A DNA stretch of 6,113 bases, from the NCBI GenBank assembly GCA_003513015.1, contig DOTA01000304.1, positions 754-6,866 of the forward strand, given 5' to 3'. The notes beneath the pieces are model-generated. The model saw nothing but the letters and a program-made list of their open reading frames with translations, was not told the DNA's origin and made no database searches. Shown piece after piece: positions 5,912 to 6,113 of the stretch. A program made the position numbers and the translations under genes. How positions within the stretch are numbered: the stretch's first letter is position 1; every line of letters begins with the position of its first letter. This DNA comes from Chloroflexota bacterium. GTDB lineage: Bacteria; Chloroflexota; Anaerolineae; Anaerolineales; UBA11858.

Positions 5912-6113
5912 TTACTTCGTTTTGAGAATCAACCGTGTGCGGTGCACGCGGGCCGTTAGCGGATCAAGGCCTAAGGCTTCCAGCACCTCTTCGGGGCGGC
6001 CGGTGGCATTGGCGCGCGCCGCCAGTCGAAAATCCAGGGTTTGGGCATCGGGAGCGCGTAAATCTTCGATCAACGGGCGCAAATCATAGGGTTTGCCGCG
6101 GCGCTGGCGTTCC
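5912..6113 (-). CDS. C-terminal end of a DUF2344 / TIGR03936 radical-SAM-associated protein
   Basis: Only the last 66 codons are inside the window; the gene continues past the right edge and ends with TAA at 5914-5912. The visible part contains RRGKPYDLRPLIEDL, then a strand reading LDFRLAARANATGRPEEVLEALGL, then VHRTRLIL close to the end. This order (K-x-x-D/N-x-R-P-L, R-P-E-E-V-L, R-T-R-L) is what I recall for the C-terminal part of DUF2344 proteins, which are encoded beside or fused to B12-binding radical SAM proteins. Its biochemical role is not established. The gene ends 59 bases before prsW without a visible terminator, so the two may share a transcript. The short length limits certainty about the family. 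Confidence 0.65.
   Translation of the reverse strand, partial: ERQRRGKPYDLRPLIEDLRAPDAQTLDFRLAARANATGRPEEVLEALGLDPLTARVHRTRLILKTK

Overview
The window is a single run of genes on the minus strand. Read in transcription order, from high to low coordinates, it holds: the 3' end of a DUF2344 / radical-SAM-associated protein (6113-5912), a PrsW-family intramembrane protease (5852-4863), a stand-alone RecB/Cas4-like PD-(D/E)XK nuclease with a four-cysteine set (4846-4010), a long RecJ exonuclease (3987-1672), an unrecognised six-helix membrane protein (1487-810) and a NUDIX plus winged-helix protein (802-119). A perfect 12-bp hairpin terminator (72-99) closes the run. I see no tRNA, rRNA, CRISPR array, transposase or prophage gene. 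No gap between genes exceeds about 185 bases.

The organism is a bacterium with moderate GC content and genes packed 7-60 bases apart. The RecJ is of the long type with an extra C-terminal domain. Together with DUF2344, PrsW and an NrtR-like NUDIX regulator, this is what I would expect of a Chloroflexota (Anaerolineae-like) genome or a relative. That placement rests on remembered family distributions and is only a moderate-confidence inference.

Region by region, 6113-1672 looks like one transcription unit. Intergenic spacers are 59, 16 and 22 bases. A weak extended -10 lies before prsW, and no terminator is visible. The two nucleases side by side suggest a DNA-repair or DNA-degradation role, while PrsW and DUF2344 have no obvious functional link to them. 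A second unit starts at the end of recJ: a sigma70-type promoter with both hexamers perfect has its -35 box laid over the recJ stop codon. It would drive the membrane protein gene through a leader of about 150 bases that contains palindromes and a possible long hairpin. The membrane protein gene is clearly more AT-rich than its neighbours. The NUDIX gene follows after 7 bases. A TATAAT that overlaps the upstream stop codon is placed so that a transcript could begin at or next to its ATG.

Most of the window is ordinary housekeeping or accessory content. The points that deserve a second look are the stop-codon-embedded promoters, the structured leader of the orphan membrane gene, a tandem heptamer repeat inside recJ, and the acidic, SSB-tail-like C-terminus of the nuclease encoded just before recJ.
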